A stretch of 58,199 nucleotides of DNA from Streptomyces roseolus. GTDB lineage: Bacteria; Actinomycetota; Actinomycetes; Streptomycetales; Streptomycetaceae. The stretch is from assembly GCF_014649855.1 (NCBI RefSeq), contig NZ_BMTV01000017.1, positions 71,366-129,564 on the forward strand. Direction: 5' to 3'. The position numbers and the translations under genes are program-made. Positions 8,565-17,247 of the stretch are shown here, one piece after another. The notes under the pieces were generated by a model. It was not told the origin of the DNA, searched no databases, and was given only the letters and a program-made list of their open reading frames with translations. Numbering within the stretch: position 1 is the first letter of the stretch; the number at the start of each line of letters is the position of its first letter.

Positions 8565-9935
8565 CTACAGCTTGGTCCACGCCTCGGTGAGCACGCTGCG
8601 CAGGATGCCCTCGATCTCGTCGAAGGTGCCCTGGTCGGCGATGAGCGGCGGGGCCAGCTGGATGACCGGGTCGCCGCGGTCGTCGGCGCGGCAGTACAGG
8701 CCGGCGTCGTACAGCGCCTTGGAGAGGAAGCCGTACAGGACGCGCTCCACCTCCTCGTCGTTGAAGGACTCCTTGGTGGCCTTGTCCTTGACGAGCTCGA
8801 TGCCGTAGAAGAAGCCGTTGCCGCGGACGTCGCCGACGATCGGCAGGTCGTGCAGCTTCGACAGGGTCGAGAAGAAGGCGCCCTCGTTGTCCAGCACGTG
8901 CTGGTTGAGGCCTTCCTTGTCGAAGATGTCGAGGTTGGCGATGGCGACCGCCGAGGACACCGGGTGGCCACCGAAGGTGTAGCCGTGGAGGAAGGTGTTG
9001 TCGCCCTTGTAGAACGGCTCGGCGATGCGGTCCGAGACGATGCAGGCGCCGATCGGGGAGTAGCCCGAGGTCATGCCCTTGGCGCAGGTGATCATGTCCG
9101 GCACGTAGCCGAACTTGTCACAGGCGAACATCGTGCCGAGGCGGCCGAAGGCGCAGATCGTCTCGTCGGAGACGAGGAGCACGTCGTACTGGTCGCAGAT
9201 CTCGCGGACGCGCTGGAAGTAGCCGGGCGGCGGCGGGAAGCAGCCGCCGGCGTTCTGCACCGGCTCCAGGAAGACGGCCGCGACGGTGTCGGGGCCCTCG
9301 AAGAGGATCTGCTGCTCGATCTGGTCGGCGGCCCAGCGGCCGAAGGCGTCGGGGTCGTCGCCGTGGATCGGGGCGCGGTAGATGTTGGTGTTCGGCACCT
9401 TGTGCGCGCCGGGGACCAGCGGCTCGAAGGGGGCCTTCAGAGCCGGCAGGCCGGTGATGGACAGGGCGCCCTGCGGGGTGCCGTGGTAGGCGACCGCACG
9501 CGAGATGACCTTGTACTTGGTGTGCTTGCCCTGGAGCTTGAAGTACTGCTTGGCGAGCTTCCACGCGGTCTCGACGGCCTCGCCGCCACCGGTGGTGAAG
9601 AAGACCTTGTTGAGGTCGCCCGGGGCGTAGTCGGCGAGGCGCTCGGCGAGCTCGACGGCCTTGGGGTGGGCGTACGACCACACCGGGAAGAAGGCGAGCT
9701 CCTGGGCCTGCTTGTACGCGACCTCGGCCAGCTCCTGGCGGCCGTGACCGGCGTTGACCACGAAGAGGCCCGCGAGACCGTCGAGGTAGCGCTTGCCCTT
9801 GTCGTCGAAGATGTAGGTGCCCTCACCTCGGACGATGGTGGGGACGGGGCTGTTCTCGTACGACGACATGCGGGTGAAGTGCATCCACAGGTGGTCGTAG
9901 GCGGACTTTGACAGGTCGCTGCGGGACTGGGTCAC
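8565..9935 (-). CDS. Class III aminotransferase, putative putrescine/diamine-pyruvate type
   Basis: This 456-residue PLP-dependent fold-type I aminotransferase has the PLP-binding DE pair (VSDETICAFGR) and the Schiff-base lysine in ITCAKGMTSGY. It shows the LWMHFTRM N-terminus and FTTGGGEAVE block seen in SpuC-like putrescine/cadaverine-pyruvate and omega-amino acid transaminases. GTG 9935 lies 2 bp after the stop of the Lrp regulator gene, with GGGGAA in the end of that gene as ribosome site. Context (an aldehyde dehydrogenase opposite, a polyamine importer nearby) suggests conversion of putrescine to 4-aminobutanal. Taurine or beta-alanine transaminase cannot be excluded. Confidence 0.82.
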   Translation of the reverse strand: MTQSRSDLSKSAYDHLWMHFTRMSSYENSPVPTIVRGEGTYIFDDKGKRYLDGLAGLFVVNAGHGRQELAEVAYKQAQELAFFPVWSYAHPKAVELAERLADYAPGDLNKVFFTTGGGEAVETAWKLAKQYFKLQGKHTKYKVISRAVAYHGTPQGALSITGLPALKAPFEPLVPGAHKVPNTNIYRAPIHGDDPDAFGRWAADQIEQQILFEGPDTVAAVFLEPVQNAGGCFPPPPGYFQRVREICDQYDVLLVSDETICAFGRLGTMFACDKFGYVPDMITCAKGMTSGYSPIGACIVSDRIAEPFYKGDNTFLHGYTFGGHPVSSAVAIANLDIFDKEGLNQHVLDNEGAFFSTLSKLHDLPIVGDVRGNGFFYGIELVKDKATKESFNDEEVERVLYGFLSKALYDAGLYCRADDRGDPVIQLAPPLIADQGTFDEIEGILRSVLTEAWTKL

Positions 9936-9937
9936 GG

Positions 9938-10444
9938 TTATCGGGTTCCCCACATATAGGTCTGCTTCTTGAGCTTCAGGTAAACGAAGCTCTCGGTGGA
10001 GCGCACGCCGGGGAGCGTGCGGATCCGTTTGTTGATCACGTCCAGAAGGTGGTCGTCGTCCTCGCAGACGATCTCCACCATCAGGTCGAACGAGCCCGCG
10101 GTCATCACCACGTACTCGCACTCGGGCATGTCGGTCAGCGCCTCCGCGACCGGGTCCAGGTCGCCCTCGACGTGGATGCCGACCATCGCCTGGCGCCTGA
10201 GGCCCACGGTGAGCGGGTCGGTGACGGCGACGATCTGCATGACGCCCTGGTCGAGGAGCTTCTGGACGCGCTGCCGCACGGCCGCTTCGGAGAGGCCGAC
10301 GGCCTTGCCGATGGCGGCGTAGGGGCGGCGGCCGTCCTCCTGGAGCTGCTCGATGATCGCCAGGGAGACGGCATCGACCGTAGGGGACGAACCGGTTCCG
10401 GTTCTGGAGTCTGTGCTTCGACTGGCCACGCCTTCACTGTGCAC
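9938..10444 (-). CDS. Lrp/AsnC family transcriptional regulator
   Basis: This protein of about 168 residues has an N-terminal winged helix-turn-helix (AIGKAVGLSEAAVRQRVQKL) and a C-terminal RAM/AsnC ligand-binding domain (YVVMTAGSFDLMVEIVCED). It is co-transcribed with the aminotransferase, 2 bp apart, and divergent from the aldehyde dehydrogenase gene, so it probably controls both in response to an amino acid or polyamine. The start is uncertain: GTG 10444 is used, while GTG 10429 and an upstream ATG at 10507 are in frame. From memory, a regulator from this syntenic region of S. coelicolor has been linked to ethanolamine/polyamine use. Confidence 0.85.
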   Translation of the reverse strand: MHSEGVASRSTDSRTGTGSSPTVDAVSLAIIEQLQEDGRRPYAAIGKAVGLSEAAVRQRVQKLLDQGVMQIVAVTDPLTVGLRRQAMVGIHVEGDLDPVAEALTDMPECEYVVMTAGSFDLMVEIVCEDDDHLLDVINKRIRTLPGVRSTESFVYLKLKKQTYMWGTR

Positions 10445-10537
10445 CGAGATGCGCAGTCGCGCAACCCCGGAGCGATGAAATTCGTTGTCAAGGACCCTCA
10501 GAGTCACTGAATCCGAAGTCGAGGGGGCTCGGGGCTG

Positions 10538-10565
10538 TTGAAAGCGTCAGCCGAACCAGTAGGCT
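10538..10565 (+). promoter_or_regulatory. Probable promoter of the aldehyde dehydrogenase gene
   Basis: TTGAAA (10538-10543), a 16-nt spacer and TAGGCT (10560-10565) fit the streptomycete housekeeping pattern. Transcription would start near 10572, giving a leader of about 60 nt. It lies in the 189-bp divergent gap shared with the Lrp gene, where binding sites for that regulator would be expected. Confidence 0.5.
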
Positions 10566-10633
10566 GAGGTGTCTCACCCATCGGGACGACCGCACAAGGC
10601 CGTGCGGAACAAACGTGACAGGAGGGGTGGCAA

Positions 10634-12070
10634 GTGACCACCGAGCTGCGCCGGCTGCGCAACTACATCGACGGGGAGTTCCGCGACGCGGCCGACGGCC
10701 GCACCATCGAGGTGATCAACCCGGCCACCGGCGAGGTGTACGCGACCTCCCCGCTCTCCGGCCAGGCCGACGTCGACGCCGCCATGGAGGCCGCCGCGGC
10801 CGCCTTCCCCGCCTGGCGTGACACCACGCCGTCCGAGCGCCAGAAGGTGCTCCTCAAGATCGCCGACGCCTTCGAGGAGCGCGCCGAGGAGCTCATCGCC
10901 GCCGAGGTCCTGAACACCGGCAAGCCGACCGCCCTCGTCGCGAGCGAGGAGGTCCCGCCGATGGTGGACCAGATCCGCTTCTTCGCGGGTGCCGCCCGGC
11001 TGCTCGAAGGCCGCTCGGCCGGCGAGTACATGGAGGGCATGACCTCGATCATCCGCCGCGAGCCGGTCGGCGTCTGCGCGCAGGTCGCGCCGTGGAACTA
11101 CCCGATGATGATGGCCGTGTGGAAGTTCGCCCCGGCCCTCGCCGCGGGCAACACGGTCGTCCTCAAGCCCTCGGACACCACCCCCGCGTCCACGGTCCTG
11201 ATGGCCGAGATCATCGGCTCCATCGTCCCCAAGGGCGTCTTCAACGTCCTCTGCGGCGACCGCGAGACCGGCCGCGCGATGGTCGAGCACCCGACCCCGG
11301 CGATGGCCTCCATCACCGGCTCCGTCCGGGCCGGCATGCAGGTCGCCGAGTCGGCGGCCAAGGACGTCAAGCGCGTCCACCTGGAGCTGGGCGGCAAGGC
11401 CCCGGTCGTGGTCTTCGAGGACACCGACATCGAGAAGGCCGTCGAGGACATCTCCGTCGCCGGCTTCTTCAACGCCGGCCAGGACTGCACCGCCGCCACC
11501 CGCGTGCTCGTCCACGAGTCCATCCACGACGAGTTCGTCGCCGCCCTCGCCAAGGCCGCCGCCGAGACGAAGACCGGTCAGCCGGACGACGAGGACGTGC
11601 TCTACGGCCCGCTCAACAACGCCAACCAGCTGAAGCAGGTCGCCGGCTTCATCGACCGCCTCCCGGCCCACGCCAAGGTCGAGGCCGGCGGCCACCGCGT
11701 CGGCGACAAGGGCTACTTCTACGCCCCGACCGTCGTCTCCGGCCTCAAGCAGGACGACGAGATCGTCCAGAACGAGGTCTTCGGCCCGGTCATCACCGTC
11801 CAGTCCTTCGCCGACGAGGCGCAGGCCCTGGAGTACGCCAACGGCGTCGAGTACGCCCTGGCCTCCTCCGTCTGGACCAAGGACCACCAGCGCGCCATGC
11901 GCATGTCCCGCTCGCTCGACTTCGGCTGCGTGTGGATCAACACCCACATCCCGCTGGTCGCCGAGATGCCGCACGGCGGCTTCAAGAAGTCCGGCTACGG
12001 CAAGGACCTCTCCGCGTACGGCTTCGAGGACTACACGCGCATCAAGCACGTGATGACCTCGCTGGGCTGA
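10634..12070 (+). CDS. Aldehyde dehydrogenase, gamma-aminobutyraldehyde type
   Basis: This 478-residue NAD(P)-dependent aldehyde dehydrogenase has cofactor-loop segment PWNYPMMM, ELGGKAP with the general-base glutamate, and the catalytic cysteine C285 in GQDCTAAT. It closely resembles PatD/YdcW and PuuC enzymes, which oxidise 4-aminobutanal (or its glutamyl form) to GABA. GTG 10634 is preceded by GGAGGGG. It is transcribed away from the Lrp-aminotransferase pair and ends in a hairpin. A second close paralogue heads the polyamine import operon at 21254. Confidence 0.88.
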   Translation: MTTELRRLRNYIDGEFRDAADGRTIEVINPATGEVYATSPLSGQADVDAAMEAAAAAFPAWRDTTPSERQKVLLKIADAFEERAEELIAAEVLNTGKPTALVASEEVPPMVDQIRFFAGAARLLEGRSAGEYMEGMTSIIRREPVGVCAQVAPWNYPMMMAVWKFAPALAAGNTVVLKPSDTTPASTVLMAEIIGSIVPKGVFNVLCGDRETGRAMVEHPTPAMASITGSVRAGMQVAESAAKDVKRVHLELGGKAPVVVFEDTDIEKAVEDISVAGFFNAGQDCTAATRVLVHESIHDEFVAALAKAAAETKTGQPDDEDVLYGPLNNANQLKQVAGFIDRLPAHAKVEAGGHRVGDKGYFYAPTVVSGLKQDDEIVQNEVFGPVITVQSFADEAQALEYANGVEYALASSVWTKDHQRAMRMSRSLDFGCVWINTHIPLVAEMPHGGFKKSGYGKDLSAYGFEDYTRIKHVMTSLG

Positions 12071-12091
12071 ACCGCCCGGTAGTGCCCGCCG

Positions 12092-12138
12092 CGGCCCCGG
12101 CACCCGTCGATCCGATGGTCGACAAGGTGTCGGGGCCG
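12092..12138 (+). terminator. Hairpin terminator after the aldehyde dehydrogenase gene
   Basis: A 13-bp stem with one mismatch (12092-12104 with 12126-12138) encloses a loop that can itself fold (GTCGA/TCGAC). It starts 22 bp past the stop and separates the dehydrogenase from the PotD-like gene. Confidence 0.65.
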
Positions 12139-12200
12139 TGCCGTGCCGCTCGACGGACCGTCCCTTGTGACGGCCCGGAGCCCGGCGGGATGCTCGGCGG

Positions 12201-13388
12201 GTGAGAGCGACAGCCAGGAAACCCATGACCCGCCGGTCCGTCCTGACGGGCCTCGGCGCCGCCGGAGCCGGCGGCCTCCTCGCCGCCTGCGGCGTGAAGC
12301 CCGCCTACGTCCCCGAGGAACGGCGCGCCGGACCGGACCTGTCGGGCCGCGAGCGGAGCGTCACCTTCGCCAACTGGCCGCTCTACATCGACACCGACGA
12401 CGACGATCCGCGCAGGCGGCCCAGCCTCGACGCCTTCCGGGAGCGGACCGGGATCTCCGTCCACTACACGGAGGAGATCAACGACAACGACGAGTTCTTC
12501 GGGAAGATCGGCCCGGCCCTGATGAACGGGCAGCCCGTCGACCGCGACCTCGTCGTCGTCAGCGACTGGATGGCGGCCCGCTTCGTCCGCCTCGGCTGGG
12601 TCCAGAAGATGGACCGCGCCGCGCAGGTGAACGTCGCCGGCCACCTCGACCCCCAGCTGCTCCGCCCCGCGTTCGACCCCGGCCGGCTCCACTCCGTGCC
12701 CTGGCAGTCCGGCATCACCGGCATCGCCTACAACCGCCGCCGGCTCGGCCGCGAACTGCGCTCCACCCGCCAGCTCTGGGACGCCGACCTGCGCGGCAAG
12801 GTCACCCTCCTCTCCGGCCTGGACGAGGCCCTCCCCCTGCTCATGCAGGGCGACGGCGCGGACGTCACCCGCTGGACCCAGGACGACTTCCACGCCGTCT
12901 GCGACCGGATCGAGGACCTGGTCCGCAGGAAGCACATCCGCCGCTTCACCGGCAACGACTACATCAAGGACCTGGCCGGCGGCGACGTCCTCGCCTGCCA
13001 GGCGTACTCCGGCGACGTCATCCAACTCCAGGCCGACGACCCCGACATCGAGTTCGTCGTCCCCGAGGAGGGCGGCGAACTGTGGGCCGAGTCCCTCCTG
13101 ATCCCCAACCTCGCCCGGCACAAGGCCAACGCCGAGAAACTGGTCGACCACTACTACGAGCCCGAGGTCGCCGCCGGGCTGGCCGCCTGGGTCAACTACG
13201 TCTGCCCCGTCCCCGCCGCCCGGGCCGTCCTCGCCGACTCCGGCGACGGGGAACTGGCCGCCCTCGCCGAGGACCCGCTCGTCTTCCCCGACCGGGAGAT
13301 GCGCGGCCGGCTCGCCACCGCCCGCGACATCACCTCCGCCGAACGCAAGGCCATGGCCAAGCGCTGGAACGGGATCGTCGGCCTGTGA
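12201..13388 (+). CDS. Orphan PotD-like polyamine-binding lipoprotein
   Basis: This 395-residue spermidine/putrescine-type binding protein has an N-terminal MTRRSVL twin-arginine motif and a lipobox cysteine at residue 30 (LAAC), so it is a likely Tat-exported lipoprotein. The mature part aligns by eye along its length with PotD at 22819 (shared INDNxEFFGKI, RRFTGNDYxKDL, GDVIQLQAD and HKANAEKL segments). No permease or ATPase lies beside it, so it may feed the PotABC complex encoded 10 kb away. GTG 12201 is used; ATG 12225 with AGGA 5 nt before it is an equally good start. Confidence 0.85.
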   Translation: MRATARKPMTRRSVLTGLGAAGAGGLLAACGVKPAYVPEERRAGPDLSGRERSVTFANWPLYIDTDDDDPRRRPSLDAFRERTGISVHYTEEINDNDEFFGKIGPALMNGQPVDRDLVVVSDWMAARFVRLGWVQKMDRAAQVNVAGHLDPQLLRPAFDPGRLHSVPWQSGITGIAYNRRRLGRELRSTRQLWDADLRGKVTLLSGLDEALPLLMQGDGADVTRWTQDDFHAVCDRIEDLVRRKHIRRFTGNDYIKDLAGGDVLACQAYSGDVIQLQADDPDIEFVVPEEGGELWAESLLIPNLARHKANAEKLVDHYYEPEVAAGLAAWVNYVCPVPAARAVLADSGDGELAALAEDPLVFPDREMRGRLATARDITSAERKAMAKRWNGIVGL

Positions 13389-13436
13389 GCGACCCGGCAC
13401 GAGCGCGGACCTCTTCGTCCTGGGACGGGAGGACGA

Positions 13437-13488
13437 CCGCCCGGCCCCCTCGGCCGGGCGGCCCGGCCGTTCCTCCTCGGGAGGAGGA
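13437..13488 (+). terminator. Double hairpin after the orphan PotD gene
   Basis: Two adjacent perfect stems lie about 50 bp after the stop: 10 bp with a 5-nt loop (13437-13461), then 8 bp with a 2-nt loop (13471-13488). They likely terminate the PotD-like gene. Confidence 0.65.
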
Positions 13489-13578
13489 CAGGGGCCGGGT
13501 GTCCGCGGCACCGGCGGGGCAGGGGCCCGCGGCCGGGGCGGCGGTCGAGCGGGCCGTCAGGGGAGGGCGACCCCCATT

Positions 13579-13613
13579 TCTGAACGCGTTCAAGGGAGGC
13601 GTACGCTGCCTTC
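13579..13613 (+). promoter_or_regulatory. Palindromic operator over a likely leaderless promoter
   Basis: The 12-bp palindrome TGAACGCGTTCA (13581-13592) overlaps a possible -35 (13579-13584). TACGCT at 13602-13607 is a plausible -10, placing the transcription start at or next to the ATG at 13614. TetR-type repressors often bind palindromes of this kind, but no such gene is adjacent. Confidence 0.5.
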
Positions 13614-14159
13614 ATGAGCGACTCGAACGGGCCGAGAGCCCTTCTCGCGCGCATCCGCGCATGGCTGATCCTCTTCGTCGTCTGCCTCGTCCTGAGCGGG
13701 GCCACCGCCTTCCCGCTCGTCACCGAACTCCGCTGGCTCGACTCCTCCTTGACCGGCTGGGCCGCGCCCGTCGCCGACGCGCTGCCCGGCCTCGCCGAGT
13801 GGATCCACAAGGTCGCCGGCGGGGTCGAGGCGGCCGGCGAGGGAGCCCCGTACCTCCTCTACGGCACCGACTGGCTCGCCTTCGCCCACCTCGTCATCGC
13901 CGTCGCCTTCTACGGGCCCTACCGCGACCCGGTCCGCAACATCTGGGTCGTCGAGTTCGGCATGATCGCCTGCGTCGGGATCATCCCGCTCGCCCTGATC
14001 TGCGGGCCGATCCGCGACATCCCCTTCTGGTGGTCGGTGATCGACATGTCCTTCGGGGTCTTCGGGATCCTGCCGCTGCTCCACGTCCGCCGGCTCGTCA
14101 AGCGGCTGGAAGCCGCCCGGGCGGTCACTCCGACGGCAGTCCGTACGTCGCCAGCATGA
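13614..14159 (+). CDS. Conserved membrane protein of unknown function
   Basis: This 181-residue protein has about four membrane segments: near residues 16-36, 85-102, 115-133 and 138-155. A loop contains LLYGTDWLAFAHLVIAVAF. I do not recognise a family. The ATG at 13614 has no good ribosome site (GGGAGG is 14 nt away), but a -10-like box 6 nt before it suggests a leaderless mRNA. Its 3' end overlaps that of the convergent serine hydrolase gene by 35 bp. Confidence 0.75.
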   Translation: MSDSNGPRALLARIRAWLILFVVCLVLSGATAFPLVTELRWLDSSLTGWAAPVADALPGLAEWIHKVAGGVEAAGEGAPYLLYGTDWLAFAHLVIAVAFYGPYRDPVRNIWVVEFGMIACVGIIPLALICGPIRDIPFWWSVIDMSFGVFGILPLLHVRRLVKRLEAARAVTPTAVRTSPA

Positions 14160-15291
14160 GCTCCAGGGCCGTGCGGTTCATCCCCTCGCCCTTCGCGTCC
14201 GTCGCGTTCACGCCGTAGACCAGGGTCCGCTCCCCGCGGCGGGTCGAGGAGACGGCCGCGTTGAAGCCCCAGCGGCCGCCGGTCTTGCCCCAGACCTCGC
14301 GGCCGCCGAGCTTCTTCACCGACAGGCCGGCCGAGTACGCCGCCGGGGCGCCGCTCGTGAAGTCCACGACCTTCGGCAGGGTGAACATCTCCTCCAGGAG
14401 CGGGCCGCGCACCACCCGGCCCGCGAACAGGGCCCGGATGAAGCACTCCAGGTCCGCCGTGGTCGAGATCAGGTCACCGGCCGCCCAGGCCTCCGTGACC
14501 CGCCACACCGACACGTCCCGCAGGCCGGTCGAACCGTCCGCCAGCCGCATCACCTGGTAGCCGTGGTTGTACGGGCCCCGGATGCCGGCCTCCCGGCCCG
14601 GGAAGTAGGTGTCCCGCAGGCCCAGCGGGCGCAGCACGAGCCGCTCCACCTGGTGCTCGTACGCGTCCCCCGTCACCCGCTCCACGATCAGCCCGGCGAT
14701 CGTGTAGCCGATGTTCAGGTAGTGCTGGCGGGTGCCGGGGCGGAACTCCCGCGGCTTCGCCGTCGCCGCGCGGACCAGCTCCTCCGGCTCGTGGACGTCG
14801 AAGCGGTGCGCGTACCACTCCTCCACCGTCTCCCCCGGCAGGTCCGCCGCCGGGATGCCGTGCGTGTGGTCGAGCAGCTGGCGGACCGTCACCGTCGCGT
14901 ACCGGCCCGGGACCAGCTCCGGCAGGTAGGAGCGGGCCGTGCGGTCCAGGTCGATCCGGCCCTCCTCGGCCAGCCGGAGCACCGTCGCCGCCGTGAAGAC
15001 CTTCGTCACCGAACCGACCCGGAAGCGGCCCCCGGGATCGGCCGGGGCCCCCGACTCCAGGTCGCGCACCCCCGCGCTGCCCGCCCAGGAGCCCTCGGTG
15101 CCGCCGACCCGCACCAGGGCCGCGGTCGCGTCGGCGCGCGGCAGGCCCGCGAGCACCGAGGACAGGTCGGGGGACGTCGTCGCCGCGGCGGCCGGGGCCG
15201 TGGCGGCGACGGCGGGGGAGAGGGCGGTCGGGCCCGCCGCGACGCCCAGGACCAGGGCGGTGGCGAGCAGGGTGCGGGTGGCGCGCTTCAT
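14125..15291 (-). CDS. Secreted serine hydrolase (beta-lactamase/DD-carboxypeptidase family)
   Basis: This 388-residue protein has a Sec signal peptide (basic MKRATR, hydrophobic core, Ala-rich cleavage region near residue 30). The catalytic motifs of class C-type penicillin-recognising enzymes are present: SVTK (S94-K97), YLN as the Tyr-x-Asn motif, and KTG in VWGKTGGRWGF. It may be a D-Ala-D-Ala carboxypeptidase or an esterase-like relative; the substrate is not predictable. ATG 15291 is preceded by GAGGAG. It lies 124 bp after the response regulator gene on the same strand and overlaps the convergent membrane-protein gene. Confidence 0.88.
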   Translation of the reverse strand: MKRATRTLLATALVLGVAAGPTALSPAVAATAPAAAATTSPDLSSVLAGLPRADATAALVRVGGTEGSWAGSAGVRDLESGAPADPGGRFRVGSVTKVFTAATVLRLAEEGRIDLDRTARSYLPELVPGRYATVTVRQLLDHTHGIPAADLPGETVEEWYAHRFDVHEPEELVRAATAKPREFRPGTRQHYLNIGYTIAGLIVERVTGDAYEHQVERLVLRPLGLRDTYFPGREAGIRGPYNHGYQVMRLADGSTGLRDVSVWRVTEAWAAGDLISTTADLECFIRALFAGRVVRGPLLEEMFTLPKVVDFTSGAPAAYSAGLSVKKLGGREVWGKTGGRWGFNAAVSSTRRGERTLVYGVNATDAKGEGMNRTALELMLATYGLPSE

Positions 15292-15415
15292 GGACGGACT
15301 CCTCGGCTGCGGGCTCTCGTTCTCGGTGCGCCCAGCCTTCCGGAGCGGCCCCGCCGGGCGGATCGCCCGCACCGGCGGTTCCGCCCGCCCGGCCCCTCGC
15401 CGGAGCGGGGGAGGA

Positions 15416-16102
15416 TCAGCGGCCCGCGGCTCCCCCGCGCGGGGGAGGAGCCGGCGCCACCAGGCCCGTCTCGTAGGCGCAGATCACCGCCTGGATCCGG
15501 TCCCGCAGCCCCAGCTTCGCCAGCACGTTGCCCACGTGCGTCTTCACCGTGTGCTCGCTGACCACCAGCTCCGCCGCGATCTCCGCGTTCGACAGGCCCC
15601 GCGCGAGCAGCAGCAGCGTCTCCCGCTCCCGGCCCGTCAGGACGCCGAGCCGGGGATCGGGCACCGGCGCCCGGCGCGGGCCGCCCGCCGTGTACTGCTC
15701 GACGAGCCGCCGGGCCACCGAAGGCGCCAGGAGCGAGTCGCCCGCCGCCACCACCCGCACCGCGTGCACCAGGTCGTCCCGGCGCACGTCCTTCAGGAGG
15801 AAGCCGCTCGCGCCCGCGTGCAGCGCCTCGTACACGTACGCGTCCGAGTCGAAGGTCGTCAGGATCACCGTCCGGCAGGCGCTCTCCGCGCTGATCGTCC
15901 GGCACGCCTCGATGCCGTCCACGCGGGGCATCCGGATGTCGAGCAGCGCCACGTCCGGCCGGTGGCGGCGCACCGCCTCCACGGCCGCCGCCCCGTCCGC
16001 CGCCTCGGCGACCACCTCGATGTCCTCCTGGACGTCGAGGATGAGGGCGAAGCCACTGCGGACCAGCTCCTGGTCGTCGGCCACCACCACGCGGATCGTC
16101 AC
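15416..16102 (-). CDS. Two-component response regulator, LuxR/NarL family
   Basis: This 228-residue regulator has a receiver domain (acidic pair D9/D10, phospho-acceptor D55 in LLDIRMP, the TTFD and K-containing LLKD segments) and a C-terminal LuxR-type helix-turn-helix (LTGRERETLLLLARGLSNAE, then VSEHTVKTHVGNVLAKLGLR). GTG 16102 overlaps the stop of the histidine kinase gene as GTGA, so the pair is translationally coupled and cognate. Targets are unknown. It is the last gene of a tight minus-strand run starting at the deaminase gene. Confidence 0.92.
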   Translation of the reverse strand: MTIRVVVADDQELVRSGFALILDVQEDIEVVAEAADGAAAVEAVRRHRPDVALLDIRMPRVDGIEACRTISAESACRTVILTTFDSDAYVYEALHAGASGFLLKDVRRDDLVHAVRVVAAGDSLLAPSVARRLVEQYTAGGPRRAPVPDPRLGVLTGRERETLLLLARGLSNAEIAAELVVSEHTVKTHVGNVLAKLGLRDRIQAVICAYETGLVAPAPPPRGGAAGR

Positions 16103-17247
16103 GTCCCCACCTCCGCGGCGGAGGGCACGGGCAGCTCCGCCCGCACCTCGAACCCGGTGCCGTCCGGGCCCGGGCCCGCGGTCGCGGTGCCGCCGTGGAC
16201 GGCCGCCCGCTCGCGGATCCCGGTCAGTCCGTGGCCCACCGGGCGGCCCGGTGCCGGCCGGGGGCCCCGGCCGTCGTCGCGGACCACGACGGTCAGCAGC
16301 CCGGCGGCCCGCTCGATCCGGACGGTGGCGGTACGGGCCCCGGCGTGCCGGACCGTGTTCGTCAGGGCCTCCTGCACGATCCGGTACGCGGTCGCCGCGA
16401 GCGGGGCCGGCAGCACCGCCGGCGCGCCGGCCGGCTCGTACCGCACGTCGAGTCCGCCGGCCCGCACCCGGTCGAGCAGCGCGGGCAGCCCGTCCAGGTC
16501 CGGCTGGGGGGACCGGCCGTCACCGGCGTCCTCCTCCCGCAGCACGCCGAGCATCCGCCGCAGCTGGCCCATCGCGTCCCGTCCCGTCGCGGAGATCGCC
16601 TCGAAGGCCGCCTCCGCCCGGTCCGGCGCCCGGCGCACCGCCACCGGACCGGCCTCCGCCTGCACGATCATCAGGCTCACCGCGTGCGACAGGATGTCGT
16701 GCATCTCCCGGGCGATCCGGGCCCGTTCCCGCGCGGCCGCCCGCTCCGCCTCCGCCAGATGCTCCCGCTGCCGGGCGTCGGCGAGCCGCCCGAAGGCGTA
16801 GGCGGCGCCGAACACGAAGAGCGAGAAGGTGAGTTCGCGCGCCGACCGGGTGTTGAGCCACACCGACACCGGCACCGCGACCAGCAGCAGGACACCCGCC
16901 GCCAGCCGCTGCCGGGCGGGCGCGAGCACCGCGATCGTGTACGCGCACACCAGCCCCTGGTACGGCAGCGGCTGCCCCGGCCCCTCCAGGGCCAGCCGGT
17001 ACAGCGCGCTCGCGGCGATCACGGCGAGCAGCACCGCCATCGGCGCCCGCCGCCGCCAGACCAGCGGCAGCACGGTCAGCGTCGTCAGCCCGTACGCCGT
17101 CCAGGTCGCCGCCGGCAGCTCCGGCCCGCGCGGCACCACGAACGGCATCGTCACCGCCGCCTGCACGAGCAGCGCGAGGCCCGCGTCCATGGCCCGCGGG
17201 TGCGCGGCCCCCCAGGCCCGGACCTGCCCCAACCCCCGTATCCGCAT
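16099..17247 (-). CDS. Sensor histidine kinase, NarL-partner type (HisKA_3)
   Basis: This 382-residue membrane kinase has about five membrane segments in the first 150 residues, a coiled stretch of Ala/Arg/Glu-rich residues, the dimerisation box RIAREMHDILSHAVSLM with the phospho-acceptor histidine near residue 183, and a C-terminal HATPase_c domain (EALTNTVRHA, DDGRG, GHGLTGIRER). There is no large extracellular domain, so it may sense a membrane or intracellular cue. ATG 17247 overlaps the methyltransferase stop by one base (TAATG), and its own stop overlaps the response regulator start. Confidence 0.92.
   Translation of the reverse strand: MRIRGLGQVRAWGAAHPRAMDAGLALLVQAAVTMPFVVPRGPELPAATWTAYGLTTLTVLPLVWRRRAPMAVLLAVIAASALYRLALEGPGQPLPYQGLVCAYTIAVLAPARQRLAAGVLLLVAVPVSVWLNTRSARELTFSLFVFGAAYAFGRLADARQREHLAEAERAAARERARIAREMHDILSHAVSLMIVQAEAGPVAVRRAPDRAEAAFEAISATGRDAMGQLRRMLGVLREEDAGDGRSPQPDLDGLPALLDRVRAGGLDVRYEPAGAPAVLPAPLAATAYRIVQEALTNTVRHAGARTATVRIERAAGLLTVVVRDDGRGPRPAPGRPVGHGLTGIRERAAVHGGTATAGPGPDGTGFEVRAELPVPSAAEVGT

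Noticed and set aside
9938..10507. The longest start of the Lrp gene (10507)
   Set aside because: It would extend across a TTGACA-like minus-strand sequence and lacks a ribosome site; the family domain begins well after GTG 10444.
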